The notes beneath the pieces are model-generated. The model had not been told where the DNA came from. It saw nothing but the letters and a program-made list of their open reading frames with translations, and did no database searches. DNA of 64,000 nt from Prosapia bicincta (lineage: Eukaryota; Arthropoda; Insecta; Hemiptera; Cercopidae): positions 329,831,145-329,895,144 of the forward strand of contig JBAIZL010000002.1 in NCBI GenBank assembly GCA_036971475.1, given 5' to 3'. Positions 53,110-63,975 of this stretch are shown here, piece by piece. The first letter of the stretch is position 1; each line of letters opens with the position of its first letter. Position numbers and translations under genes: made by a program.

Positions 53110-53110
<1 letters not shown>
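52864..53110. mobile_element. (TA)n plus fold-back element with GAAA core
   Basis: TA array 52864-52911, then inverted arms: AGTCAAAATACAAATACAAG faces CTTGTATTTGTATTTTGACT, and CAAAGCTTTTCG faces CGAAAAGCTTTG. The right arm has ATGATGTTGGTACTGTTAGC then CAACGAAAAGC, with GTTGG/CCAAC pairing before GAAA. The first box is AATGATG here, not CTGATGA. Confidence 0.75.

Positions 53111-53113
<3 letters not shown>

Positions 53114-53169
<56 letters not shown>
53114..53169. repeat. (TA)n microsatellite
   Basis: About 27 TA units between two fold-backs. Confidence 0.95.
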
Positions 53170-53171
<2 letters not shown>

Positions 53172-53172
<1 letters not shown>

Positions 53173-53415
53173 AATATAACATACGTTTTCTTGTTTAATA
53201 ATTTAAAACAACATAGGTTATTCAAATACAAGAATATTATTTATTTATATTTAAAGCTTTTCTTAATATCTTGCATAATAATATCTCTTAATAATATCTT
53301 GCATTATTGTATTTTTCATTCCTGATGATGTTGGTACTGTTTACCAACGAAAAGCTTTGAATATAAATAAATAATATCATTGTATTTGAATAACCTATGT
53401 TGTTTTAAATTATTA
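53172..53415. mobile_element. Fold-back element with hammerhead-like core
   Basis: TTTTCTTGTTTAATAATTTA faces TAAATTATTAAACAAGAAAA, and AACATAGGTTATTCAAATAC faces its complement. The right arm holds CTGATGA (53322-53328), the stem GTTGGT/ACCAAC and GAAA (53349-53352). (TA)n lies on both sides. Confidence 0.75.
53322..53352 (+). ncRNA. Hammerhead-ribozyme-like core
   Basis: CTGATGA, one unpaired T, a perfect six-pair stem GTTGGT (53330-53335) / ACCAAC (53343-53348) with a 7-base loop, then GAAA. This is the order of the conserved hammerhead boxes around stem II. Stems I and III would come from the flanking arms and are not demonstrated. Confidence 0.35.
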
Positions 53416-53420
53416 AACAA

Positions 53421-53423
53421 GAA

Positions 53424-53469
<46 letters not shown>

Positions 53470-53504
53470 AATTAAAAATATTTCATAAACAAGAATACTT
53501 TTAA

Positions 53505-53573
<69 letters not shown>
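53421..53573. repeat. Two (TA)n arrays with a short spacer
   Basis: 53429-53466 and 53508-53572 are TA repeats around a 40-bp AT-rich spacer. Confidence 0.95.
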
Positions 53574-53575
<2 letters not shown>

Positions 53576-53929
53576 AGAGTGTGAACTGTTAGAAGGGATT
53601 GAAAAAACTCGTAAAGAAGGGCAAGATAAAAGAGTTTCACTTTGAAGCATGTTGAATGTTTGTCCAAGCTGTGTAGTCTTACGGTAAGTTAGTATAAAAT
53701 ATTCAGCACAAATTAGTTTTAAACGTTGCGATTAACAATTATTGACAATGACGTAGACAACACCCTGGCGCCTCCAGCATAACGAGACGAGCCCTTATCC
53801 GTCGGCCCCATTAACCTCCCCCCACCCCTCACCTACACATATTTTTTTGCACACCTTTACGTCGATCAACGTGTAGAGGGGAATGTAGGAGTTTTTTTTC
53901 AATTTCTTCTATTAGTTCACTCTCTCCGT

Positions 53930-54208
53930 ATACATAACTTGTACAAATTTCCAATCGTTAATAAAATACTTTCATTTATCCATTCAAGTTCAAATAGAAT
54001 TTTTAAACTCGTAGGGGATAACACTAGACGTTAATACAAATATTTAATAATATTTCATTAATTAAATTTAATGAATTAATTTTAGTTTTATATCGGAGAA
54101 AATGTTTTCACAAAAGGGGTAATGTATGCAATATACTCATTTCGTCCCATTTGGCTTAAAATAAGTAATAACATGATTTCATATAACAGTTGATTTTATG
54201 TTATAGAT
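53930..54208 (+). mobile_element. AACAGCTGTT-family element, copy 4, left part
   Basis: TCAAGTTCAAATAGAATTTTT, CGTCCCATTTGGCTTAAAAT and GATTTTATGTTATAGA match 63600-63840 in order. It is split from its right part (55382-55500) by two nested transposons. Confidence 0.8.
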
Positions 54209-54552
54209 CCGGGGTCCTCAACCTACTACCACATCCGGCCCGGGAACAAATTTTTTCCTGCCCGCGGAAAGCTATCATACTGAAAAAAATTGTTTGGTAA
54301 TATATTTCCTTTTAAGCATTTTTAGCATTAAATATGAGCACAGTACTCGTCTCTCTATAAGTGTAAAACTAGCTGTAAACAAGTGAAAAACTAAGCATGA
54401 AAATCTTAAAAATCACCACTGAGTTCTTGATTAGTAAAAAACGTCGTGGGTGTATCGGGGAGGGGGGGGGGGTAGACTCTTTGCCTGAAATATTGTTGGC
54501 CCGCCTTTACCCAAAAGTTTTTGATGTGACCCTTAAAGGTTGGAGACCCCTT
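54209..54552. mobile_element. hAT MITE nested in copy 4
   Basis: Ends CCGGGGTCCTCAACC and (reverse strand) AAGGGGTCTCCAACC, flanked by TTATAGAT (54201-54208) and TTATAGAC (54553-54560), an 8-bp duplication with one mismatch. 344 bp, non-coding, with a G run near 54464. Confidence 0.85.
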
Positions 54553-54562
54553 TTATAGACTA

Positions 54563-55381
54563 CGAGCCTTCAGGGAGGTACTCGTAGTGAACAACACCTT
54601 TAGCATTAAAAAAAAACTATCAGCATCACCTTAACATTCGACCGAACTTTGCGAGCTTTTTTGGGTCTTGGGGATGTTTGACTCACCCATTGGGATGATT
54701 GGACCTTCGTTTCAATGTCGTAACCATACACCCATGATTCATCACCGGATATAATTCTTGACAAAAAGTTCTCATCTTCATTTGAACGATCAAGCAGTTC
54801 CCGATAAACCCGGACACGATTGGGTTTTTGGTCGTCGGTCTTCAGGCGTGGCACAAATTTCGCAGCGACGCGGTGCATCTTCAATTTTCCGAGATCAAAA
54901 TCTCGTAACAAGATCTGATATCCCACACTCTTCGGAAAGCTCCCAAATGGTCAGACGTCGATTTTCGCGCACCAGGGTGTTGATTTTGTCAACGTGTGGG
55001 TCGTCAGTTGACGTTGAAGGACGTCCAGGACGCTCATCGTCAACAATCGACTGTCGGCAACATGCAGTACGCTTCATGGCAACATCGCCGTAGGCCGTGT
55101 TAAGCATGGAAAATGTTTCTGTTGCAGATTTCCCTAGTTTTACACAAAATTTCACAGCAATTCGTTGCTCCTTCAGGCTGTCCATTTTAAAATCCGACAA
55201 ACGAAAAAAACACTCTTTACTAAACTGCGTGTAACTCATCAACAAATGAAGATATCCGCGACTGAAATACCGCGTTTTAATCAGCTGATTTATACGAACC
55301 TAGCGACATCAAGCGGATTCTCCTGAAACTAACTAGAGCCGCGAAATTCAAACAGTCCACGTATTTTTTGAACAGACCTCG
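54563..55381 (-). pseudogene. mariner element with truncated transposase
   Basis: Minus-strand fragments read KLGKSATETFSMLNTAYGDV, DDERPGRPSTSTDD and VRENRRLTIWELSEECGIS (N-terminal DNA-binding region), then MHRVAAKFVPRLKTDD and SRIISGDESWVYGYDIETK, which contains the first catalytic Asp. Changes: a short deletion after the TACC codons, a frame change after GIS, a longer T run shifting the frame near 54612, and loss of everything after the YLPEG codons, so the other catalytic residues are missing. The 5' end is CGAGGTCTGTTCAAAAAATA (minus strand, 55381). At the other side only CGAG (54563-54566) remains next to the coding break. TA lies on both sides (54561-54562, 55382-55383). Confidence 0.88.
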
Positions 55382-55510
55382 TATGTAGTAGAACAGCTGT
55401 TTTATCGCATAGGTTAAGTAACTTTATTTCTATTAATTGTAATTATTTAATAAAAAGTAACTGAAATATATTTTTTCCAAAGTGGAATTCAGTTCCCCCT
55501 TAGATCTATC
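55382..55510 (+). mobile_element. AACAGCTGTT-family element, copy 4, right part
   Basis: TGTAGTAGAACAGCTGTTTTA, GCATAGGTTAAGTAACTTTA and TAATTATTTAATAAAAAGTA continue the family exactly where the left part stops. Confidence 0.82.
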
Positions 55511-55785
55511 ACTCACCCCGCACTGCGGAGGTATTATCTGCTCTTAGACCTTTATAAGTGATTTCGAATACAACGTAAACGCCTGGCAGTATATACAGGC
55601 TTAACACGGTTTACTTACGAATAATAATAACTGATACGTTCAATGGTACTACGAACAAGTATTTCGAACGGAAATAATTATATTGTTTTATATTAAATGT
55701 ATTATTATAAGTAATTGCTTTCATATTATAGTCAAGAGATAGAAATTTCATAACTGTATGTAAAGAGTTCAATCCGGTTACCAGC
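55511..55785. other. Intergenic DNA, nothing recognised
   Basis: Short unique stretch. Confidence 0.4.
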
Positions 55786-56038
55786 ATTTGCCATCATAGC
55801 ATAAATGCATTTGACATCATAGCATACCTGCATTCGCCATCATAGCATACCAGCATTTGCCCTCATAGCATAAATGCATTTGCCATCATAGCATTAATGC
55901 ATTTGCAATCAGAGTATACCTGTATTTTCCATCATAGTATACCTGCATTAGCCATCACAGCATACCTGCATTTGCCATCATAGCATAACCTCATTTGCCA
56001 TCACAGCATATTAGCATTTGCCATCATAGCATATAGGG
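55786..56038. repeat. 23-bp minisatellite, about 11 copies
   Basis: Unit GCATTTGCCATCATAGCATA plus three bases, with A/C exchanges. A GTATTGG-rich imperfect repeat follows to 56160. Confidence 0.92.
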
Positions 56039-56169
56039 ATTTGGGATTGCAGCATACTTGGTAGTGCAGAGAAATTTGGTATTGGAAAGTCTGGTGTTGG
56101 CAGTATTGGGAAATTTGGTATTGGAAAATGTAGTGTTGGTAGTGAAGTTGGAGTGGGGGTTGTTACGTT

Positions 56170-56760
56170 AAAGCAATTACTTCGTCCAATAAACTGTTGT
56201 TTCAGCATGAGTTACCGCATGGAGCAGAGTTAAGTCTTGCCAATATCAACTTGCGTTATGTTTGTAATCAAACACCGCCTACCTTACCGCAGATGCTGAG
56301 ACTTATTTCTAATTTTGTTTACGCCGTTGCCTTGGTAACGACAGGTTTATGACTTCTATTGCGGTATAAAATTCTGAAGTGAAATGGAAGCGGGGGAGAG
56401 AAATGTACTAAATCTATTTTACATCGATATATATTCAAACAGAAAACGTAACTCAGCTGGTTTATCATCCTAGAAAAAATAAAAATTGGATAAAACCTGT
56501 CTTTCTCGGTGTTATTTTGATAGTTTATCCTTGAGAGTTTGTCATTTATTATAAAAGGGGTAAATATAGGCCAATTAAGAATATGTACTAATAAAAGTAT
56601 CGCGCTCAATATTTACATGAAATATACCTTACATAACAGTTGCAACTAAATTTAAACTTGTATAGTTGCAACTAACATTTTACTGCGGAGATTCACTCCA
56701 TATTCGGTTCTTATGAGAATGATTGCATAGTGTAGAATATCTGCGAGATAACACGTGCTA
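56170..56760. other. Intergenic DNA, nothing recognised
   Basis: No supported gene. Confidence 0.45.
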
Positions 56761-56761
56761 C

Positions 56762-57655
56762 AGCTTCCAAGCGAGATATTACATGTATTTAGGGCGTATA
56801 TAAGATTTCGAGCTGCAGATTTGCTGCGAGGGAATATGTGCGAAGATTCCAAGCGGGATATTACATGTATTTAGGGCGTATATAAGATTTCGTACTGCAG
56901 ATTTGCTGCGAGGGATTATGTGCGAAGATTCCAAGCGGGATATTACATGTATTTAGGGCGTATATAAGATTTCGTACTGCAGATTTGCTGCGAGGGATTA
57001 TGTGCGAAGATTCCAAGCGGGATATTACATGTATTTAGGGCGTATATAAGATTTCGTGCTGCAGATTTGCTGCGAGGGATTATGTGCGAAGATTCCAAGC
57101 GGGATATTACATGTATTTGGGGAGTATATAAGATTTCGTGCTGCAGTTTTGCTGCGAGGGATTATGTGCGAAGATTCCAAGCGGGATATTACATGTATTT
57201 GGGGAGTATATAAGATTTCGTACTGCAGATTTGCTGCGAGGGATTATGTGCGAAGATTCCAAGCGGGATATTACATGTATTTGGGGAGTATATAAGATTT
57301 CGTACTGCAGATTTGCTGCGAGGGATTATGTGCGAAGATTCCAAGCGGGATATTACATGTATTTAGGGCGTATATAAGATTTCGTGCTGCAGACTTGCTG
57401 CGAGGGATTATGTGCGAAGATTCCAAGCGGGATATTACATGTATTTGGGGAGTATATAAGATTTCGTGCTGCAGATTTGCTGCGAGGGATTATGTGCGAA
57501 GATTCCAAGCGGGATATTACATGTATTTGGGGAGTATATAAGATTTCGTGCTGCAGATTTGCTGCGAGGGATTATGTGCGAAGATTCCAAGCGGGATATT
57601 ACATGTATTTGGGGAGTATATAAGATTTCGTACTGCAGATTTGCTGCGAGGTATT
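56762..57655. repeat. 82-bp satellite, about 11 copies
   Basis: Highly similar 82-bp units (GATTTCGTGCTGCAGATTTG, CTGCGAGGGATTATGTGCGA, AGATTCCAAGCGGGATATTA, CATGTATTTGGGGAGTATATA). Each unit contains TATATAAG. As 82 is not a multiple of 3, the apparent 79-codon proteins just cycle through three frames of the repeat. Confidence 0.95.
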
Positions 57656-57860
57656 ATATGTGAGAGATTTTGTGTTGGAGATTTCCACCGAGGGATTATG
57701 TGCGAGAGATTTCGATCTGAAGATTTGCTGCGAGGGATTTCGTTCTGAAGATTTGCTGCGAGGGATTTCGTTCTGAAGATTTGCTGCGAGGGATTATGTG
57801 CGAGGGATTTCGTTCTGAAGATTTGCTGCGAGGGATTATGTGCGAGGGATTACATTTATT
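57656..57860. repeat. Short repeats derived from the 82-bp unit
   Basis: GATTTCGTTCTGAAGATTTG with CTGCGAGG recurs every ~28-58 bp, a deletion-derived subfamily of the neighbouring satellite. Confidence 0.85.
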
Positions 57861-58320
57861 TTCAGCATCTAACAAGTAGCCTTACCTGCCATTTATTATT
57901 ATCATATAAATATTAAAACGTTAAAGTAAAACGTTTTACATCCATCGTGAGGACTGAAATGTTTCGGTGATCTTGAGCCATCATGTAACTGCGAAAGCAT
58001 GTCAATGTCCTACATACCCTGTTTATTTCTTTGTTTTATGGTAATGAACATTTTCATATAGTTTTTAATTTATCAGTTTAGCTCTTAACACTTAAATAAA
58101 TTAAAATAAGCTTTCGGGGAGAGCATTTCAATAGTGTCAAATTTACCATTTTCTCAAAATGTCATTAGAACGTCATAGCTCATTAAAAGCAATAATTTTA
58201 AGAAAAGATATTTCTACAAGCAAAAGGTGACGCACTTGTGTATCTATATTGCATATCCTGCCCCTGGTTGTCAAACTACAAGAAATAAATTTGCAGATAA
58301 TTTAGTTAGAGGAGGGAATT
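57861..58320. other. Intergenic DNA, nothing recognised
   Basis: AT-rich unique sequence. Confidence 0.45.
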
Positions 58321-58324
58321 TCGC

Positions 58325-60570
58325 AGCACCCGTAGATTTTCACCGTCAGTCAGTCAGTTAGTCAGAGTGGTAGGGGGTTAAGTAGCCTCTTGGATTTGGA
58401 TCGACAACCAGTCAGTAAAAGAAGGAGGAGGTTTGGTAGTCCTTGGATTTGTACTGTCAGTCAGTCAGTCAGTTGAATAGGAGTGTTTTGTAGCCTCAGT
58501 GGATTAAAAAGTCTGTCAGTTAGTCAAAAGAGGGCTTAATAGCTCCCGTGGATTTGCACCTGCAACCAGTCAGTCAAAGAATTAGGGTGTTTAGTAGCTC
58601 CTGTGGATTTGCACCGTTAACCAGTCAGTCAAAGAAGGAGAGGGTTTAGTAGTCCTTTTGGCTTGGTGCTGACAAGCCGTCAATAAGTAAAGGAGGGTAT
58701 TTAGTAGCTCTTTCGGCTTTGCGCTAACGATCATTCAGTCAGAGAAAGAGGGAATTTAGTAGCCCCCCTTAACATTTCGCCGACGACCAGTGAGTCAGAG
58801 AAGGTTTTATTAGTCCCCATGGGTTTGCACCGACGATAAGTGAGTCAGGGAAGGAAGGGTTTAGTAGCTCCCTTGGCTTTCCGCCGACGACCAGTGAGTC
58901 AGAGAAGGAGGGGTTTAGTAGCCCCCTTGGTTTTACGTGACAACCAGTCAATCAGAGAGGGGGGTTAGTAGCTTCTTTGTCTTTCCACCGACGACCAGTG
59001 AGTCAGAGAAGTACGTGCTTTAGTAGCCCTTTTGGCTTTGCGCTAACGATCATTCAGTCAGAGAAGGACGGGGTTTAGTAGCTCCCTAGGCATTGCGCCG
59101 ACGACAAGTTAGTCAGAGAAGGATGGGTTTAGTAACTCCCTTGGTTTTCCGCCGATGACCAGTGAGTCAGAGAAGGGGGGTATTTAGTAGCCCCCTTAAC
59201 ATTTCGCCGACGACCAGTAAGTCAGAGAAGAAGGGGTCTAGTAGCCCCCTTGGCTTAGCGCCGAAGACAAGTCAGACAGAAAAGGAGGGGGTCTAGTAGC
59301 TCCCTAGGCATTGCGCCGACGACAAGTCAGACAGAAAAGGAGGGGGTTTAGTAGCTCCCTAGGCATTGCACCGACGACAAGTTAGTCAGAGAAGGATGGG
59401 TTTAGTAGCTCCCTTGACATTTCGCCGACGACCAGTAAGTCAGAGAAGGAAGGGGTTTAGTAGCCCCCTTGGCTTAGCGCCGACGACAAGTCAGACAGAA
59501 AAGGAGGGGGTTTAGTAGCTCCCTTGGATTTCCGCAGACGACCAGTGAGTCAGAAAAGGAGAGGATTTAGTAGCCCCCCTTGGGTTTGCACCGACGATAG
59601 GTGAGTCAGAGAAGGAGGGCGTTTAGTAGCTCCCTTGGCTTTACTCCGACGACAAGTCTATCAGAGAAGGAGAGGGGTTTAGTAGCTCCCTTGGCTTTCC
59701 CCTGACGACCAGTGAGTCGGAGAAGGAGGGGTTTAGTAGTCCCCCTTGGCTTTGCGCCAACGACCAGTGAGTCAGGGAAGGAGGGGTTTAGTAGTCCCCC
59801 TTGGCTTTGCGCCAACGACCAGTGAGTCAGAGAAGGAGGGGTTTAGTAGTCCCCCTTGGCTTTGCGCCAACGACTAGTGAGTCAGAGAAGGTGGGATTTA
59901 GTAGTCACCATGGGTTTGCACCGACGACCAGTCAGTCAGAGAAGGAGGGGCTTAGTAGCCCCGGGTTTTTGCATGACAACCAGTCAATTAGAGAAGGGGG
60001 GTTAGTAGCTCCTTTGTCTTTCCGCCGACGACCAGTGAGTCAGAGAAGGAGGAGGTTTAGGGGACCCTTGGCTTTGCGTGACAACCAGACAATCAGAGAA
60101 GGGGGGTTTAGTAGCCACCTTGGCTTTCCTCTGACGACCAGTGAGTCGGAGAAGGAGGGGTTTAGTAGTCCCCCTTGGCTTTGCGCCGACGACCAGTGAG
60201 TCAGAGAAGGTGAGATATAGTAGTCCCCATGGGTTTGCACCGACGACCAGTGAGTCAGAGAAGGATTGGGTTTAGTAGACCCTTGGCTTTGCGTGACAAC
60301 CAGACAATCAGAGAAGGGGGGTTTAGTAGCCTCCTTGGCTTTCCTCTGACGACCAGTGAGTCGGAGAAGGAGGGGTTTAGTAGTCCCCCTTGGCTTTGCG
60401 CCGACGACCAGTGAGTCAGAGAAGGTGAGATATAGTAGTCCCCATGGGTTTGCACCGACGACCAGTGAGTCAGAGAAGGATTGGGTTTAGTAGACCCTTG
60501 GCTTTGCGTGACAACCAGACAATCACAGAAGGGGGGGTTAATAGCCCCCTTGGCTTTGCACTGACGGTCT
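58325..60570. repeat. ~54-bp minisatellite with higher-order repeats, about 40 copies
   Basis: Unit GACGACCAGTGAGTCAGAGA, AGGAGGGGTTTAGTAGCCCC, CTTGGCTTTGCGCC. Variation is higher in the first 700 bp. At the right end a 215-bp block of four units starts at 60026, 60241 and 60456, nearly identical. Open frames on both strands arise from the repeat. Confidence 0.95.
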
Positions 60571-63555
60571 CCCCGGTATTATCTTGCAGAGGCTGAAAGT
60601 GAGGTTGGGTATCTGTATAATAGCACCATATTGATTTAGTTCAATTTTAAGACAAACTGTTATTATTCTTGGGGACGATTATTTTATAATGACTCATTGA
60701 CTTGAGCTCTTTTACTAAACATGTCACGTTAGCAAAATAAATTTAATTGAAGATTTAGCTTTTATCCGAGAGAAGTAAGAGGCAATATAAAAAGACCTGA
60801 AGTATTTCTCAAAAAAACACTCAAGAGTAGACATGAAGCTAGAGGATATCATATAAGCATAAGACATAAACTCTCAATGTATTTCGAGTCATGAGGTTGC
60901 CCTAGTACATCTGTATTCACAACCATTTCCTTACTGTTCAGGATAAGTGATGTGTATAGAGGAATTATTGGGAAGACGCATTGGAGGGCAGAGATTTGTT
61001 TACTAGAAGATATGTTTTAGTTTTATTGAAAGTCATATGAAGACGAGATGTATGTGGTCAGTTATTAAAATTATGCAACCTAACCCAGCCTCGATAAGCC
61101 TTAGATGTAACGATGGCCATAGTTTGCTTATCAGACGTAACGCTATCAGACTCTCATCAGTTCATTAATAACAAAACATTGAGCTGTTGCTTCAAAGTGT
61201 CGTATTAAAATGTCATAATTTTAGAATGCAGCTGATATTTGTCAATAGTGTCTAATACTTTTGTAGGCAAGTCACACGGGTTTATCTTCGATTTTGGGGG
61301 CCTGACTGTTAGAATACGAGGACAATTGTAACTGTATTTATTTTCTAAAAACTTTTTTATAAAGGATCAAACTTCACAATTAAATGTAACGTTTGGTAAA
61401 CATATTATGTGAAATTAAATCAGCAGAGACTGCCAGAAAGCACGCCTACTGTACATCTGGTTGTTCGTGCTTTCGAAGGGCACAGGCGTCATTAGAGAAT
61501 ATTAATTTGACAAGTTTGTGTTTGTTTAAACCCAAACTCCTTCTGGCAGTCAGTGTATAGCGTCATGTGACATTGAAATGTTTTCGTTTAATTTAGTGCA
61601 TACTATGACGCTGTCCTTTGGGCAGTAATACCTCAAAACATAGCCTGGAACGTATAACAAAAAGGTTTATAGGAACAAAAGCCGCATTAAACCACCCCAA
61701 GAGGCAAAGTTTATGTTAAATCTTATTAAGGCAGGAAAACCCCTTCAATGACATTATACTACCATTCCACTAGAAATGCTTGTTTTGTGTTTTAGTAGTG
61801 CCTGGGAATTGTTATTCAAAGTATTTGGGTCTTGTTATTTCTTTTCTCGAGTAGGAATAGGTTTGTTGTTTTGCCGCGGAAGGGAATTAAAAGAGTGCTC
61901 CAAGGACCAAAAAGAATCAATACAAGAGTCATGCTGACGCAGTATGTTTATTTCTCTAATGAATGTAGACTAGGCATTTGTTGTAGCCCAGAGCTGTGTT
62001 TTCACTGCATATCAAGTTAACACAGTGGCTACTTATATTGGTTGACACTTTCTCTTTATATTTTTATTGAACAAAGCGTTTTCATAGTATTTACTATCAA
62101 CTTTTCAATTCCTTTTCTTAGTTCACACTCTCCCTGTATGGGTGCAGGACAGTGAGCCAGCCACCCCTTGGTTTGACAAGGGTAGCCAAGTAGATTACCG
62201 AACTTCGGACTTAGAGCCAGCCAGCCCTCTCTTTCTCCCTCACTGTCGGAGAAAGGGGGAGTGAGATAAAGAGACGGAGGATACTTTCCATTCCAGTGGG
62301 TAGACCTAAAGTTTAAGAGGCTCTTAGAATTAAAAATTAAATCCATTATTTTTAAATTGTACAATAAATGTAAGGATGAAATAAAGTAGAGAGATGAGTA
62401 TCAAAACGTAAAAATAACTACAAAGAAAACAAGTTGTTTAAATTTTAGTGTTGAAACATCGAAAATAAATGCAATTTTTATTTTGATATTCAAATTCTCT
62501 TATGAAGTATACGCAAAATTATACATTAGTTAAACAAACAAATAATTCCTTAAGTTTTTAACTAGACGAAAAAGGTTTTATCTTGTATGATTTTTAACAA
62601 AATGTATTTCTGTGTAGAGTTGACTATGTAATAAACAAATTACCATTCAAACAATTTATTAATATTTTAGAAAACAAGTTGTAATTGATTGAACTTGTTC
62701 ATTACATTGTTATAAGCCATATGATCGTATAAACATAGTAGTCTATGTACAAATAAAATTCTGTAGTATGAAATCTCCTTTCAATATGAGTTACCAGGAA
62801 GTAAAAATAAAGCCTTTCATATGAATATAATAATGTATTTAAATGAGTCTTTTTTTACCAGTTCTAAAATTACGTACACTATTTACATAAATTAACACAT
62901 GACTTTACTATTTTAACATTTAGCACACAAAGTATTTACTTTTAAAAAGATTTTTTGTAGACTTTATGAAAAAAAAATTTGTGCAAGTTTTCACATTAAG
63001 ATCATTATTTTAAGTATATGGACTGGGTTTTTGTATTGTTATTTAACGCTCATGGATAAATTAAGCTTAACTGGTATTCCGTTTAGTTAAACGTGGATTA
63101 GTTTTAACATGAATTTGTATGTATAGTAAACTAGTATAAAATAAAGTAACTAAATTAAGGCCAACAAGTTTTTTCCTTAAATTTTGTTATAACTGAAATA
63201 ATAGTATTTCTAAAATTCATGAAAACGATAATAATATTTTATTTATTATTGAAAAGTCAAAATAATTTTCAATAACACATAAGGTGACTAAAATAATGTA
63301 AGCTATTAGCGTGGCATCGGGTAATTCATCCGGTCCTGCAAGACTGTAATATTTTAAGAATGGTTCAGTCATGGGTCGCTTACAACCACACTTGCGCGGA
63401 AGTTTATGAGTCACTAGTTTTCTCCTTCCTTACAGCTTTCTCTTCTTCTCTCGCAACCCTCTCCCCCACATCCAATGCAACCCCCACAATGTACCTGTGG
63501 CTGGCTTATTGTCCGGCCCCTGCTTCTAAACCGCCGCATATATATATATATATCT
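60571..63555. other. Intergenic DNA, no gene recognised
   Basis: Mostly AT-rich. A GC-richer patch at 62120-62300 (GCCAGCCACCCCTTGG, CTCACTGTCGGAGAAAGGGG) shares a general style with 63440-63530 (TGGCTGGCTTATTGTCCGGC) but not enough to define a family. A short (TA)n is at 63539-63553. Confidence 0.45.
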
Positions 63556-63559
63556 TGTT

Positions 63560-63975
63560 CTAATGTTCAATCTTAATAAAATATTTTTTACTCACTCACT
63601 CAAGTTCAAATACATTTTTTTAAACTTGTAGTGGGTGACACACTTTATGTTAATACAGTTTTTTCAAATATTAATTCAATAATTTCACTTAAAAATGATT
63701 TATTTTTAGATTTATAAGAGAGAAAAACTTTCCGCAATAAGGGCAAGATATGAAAAATAGTTATTTCGTCCCATTTGGCTTAAAATAAGTGATAACATAT
63801 GATATAATAAACAAGCTGATTTTATGTTATAGGTTATGTGATGGAATAGCTGGTTTAACGCCATAGGTTATATTACTTTATTTATAATAACTGTAATTAT
63901 TTAATAAAAAGTAACTAAAATAAAATGGTCTTTGTTGCCCTAATAAGGAATTGACTTTAAAATATTTTGTTTACA
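63560..63975 (+). mobile_element. AACAGCTGTT-family element, copy 5
   Basis: TCAAGTTCAAATACATTTTT, CGTCCCATTTGGCTTAAAAT, GATTTTATGTTATAGGTTAT, TTAACGCCATAGGTTATATT and AGGAATTGACTTTAAAATAT give the uninterrupted order. It serves as reference for the split copy 4. Confidence 0.8.

Noticed and set aside
56011..56208. Proline-rich minus-strand frame (PIPNFPILPTPDFPIPNF)
   Set aside because: Arises from an imperfect GTATTGG repeat next to a minisatellite. No other coding evidence.
57056..57748. A family of similar ~79-residue proteins
   Set aside because: They come from the 82-bp satellite read in rotating frames; the unit length is not a multiple of three.
58769..60455. Open frames with LLNPSFSDSLVVG or GFSSPPWLCADDQ repeats
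   Set aside because: Both strands of the ~54-bp minisatellite give such frames. No start context or homology.
61420..61560. Weak inverted repeat CTGCCAGAA / TTCTGGCAG
   Set aside because: Only about 10 bases pair, no extended arms or flanking duplication.
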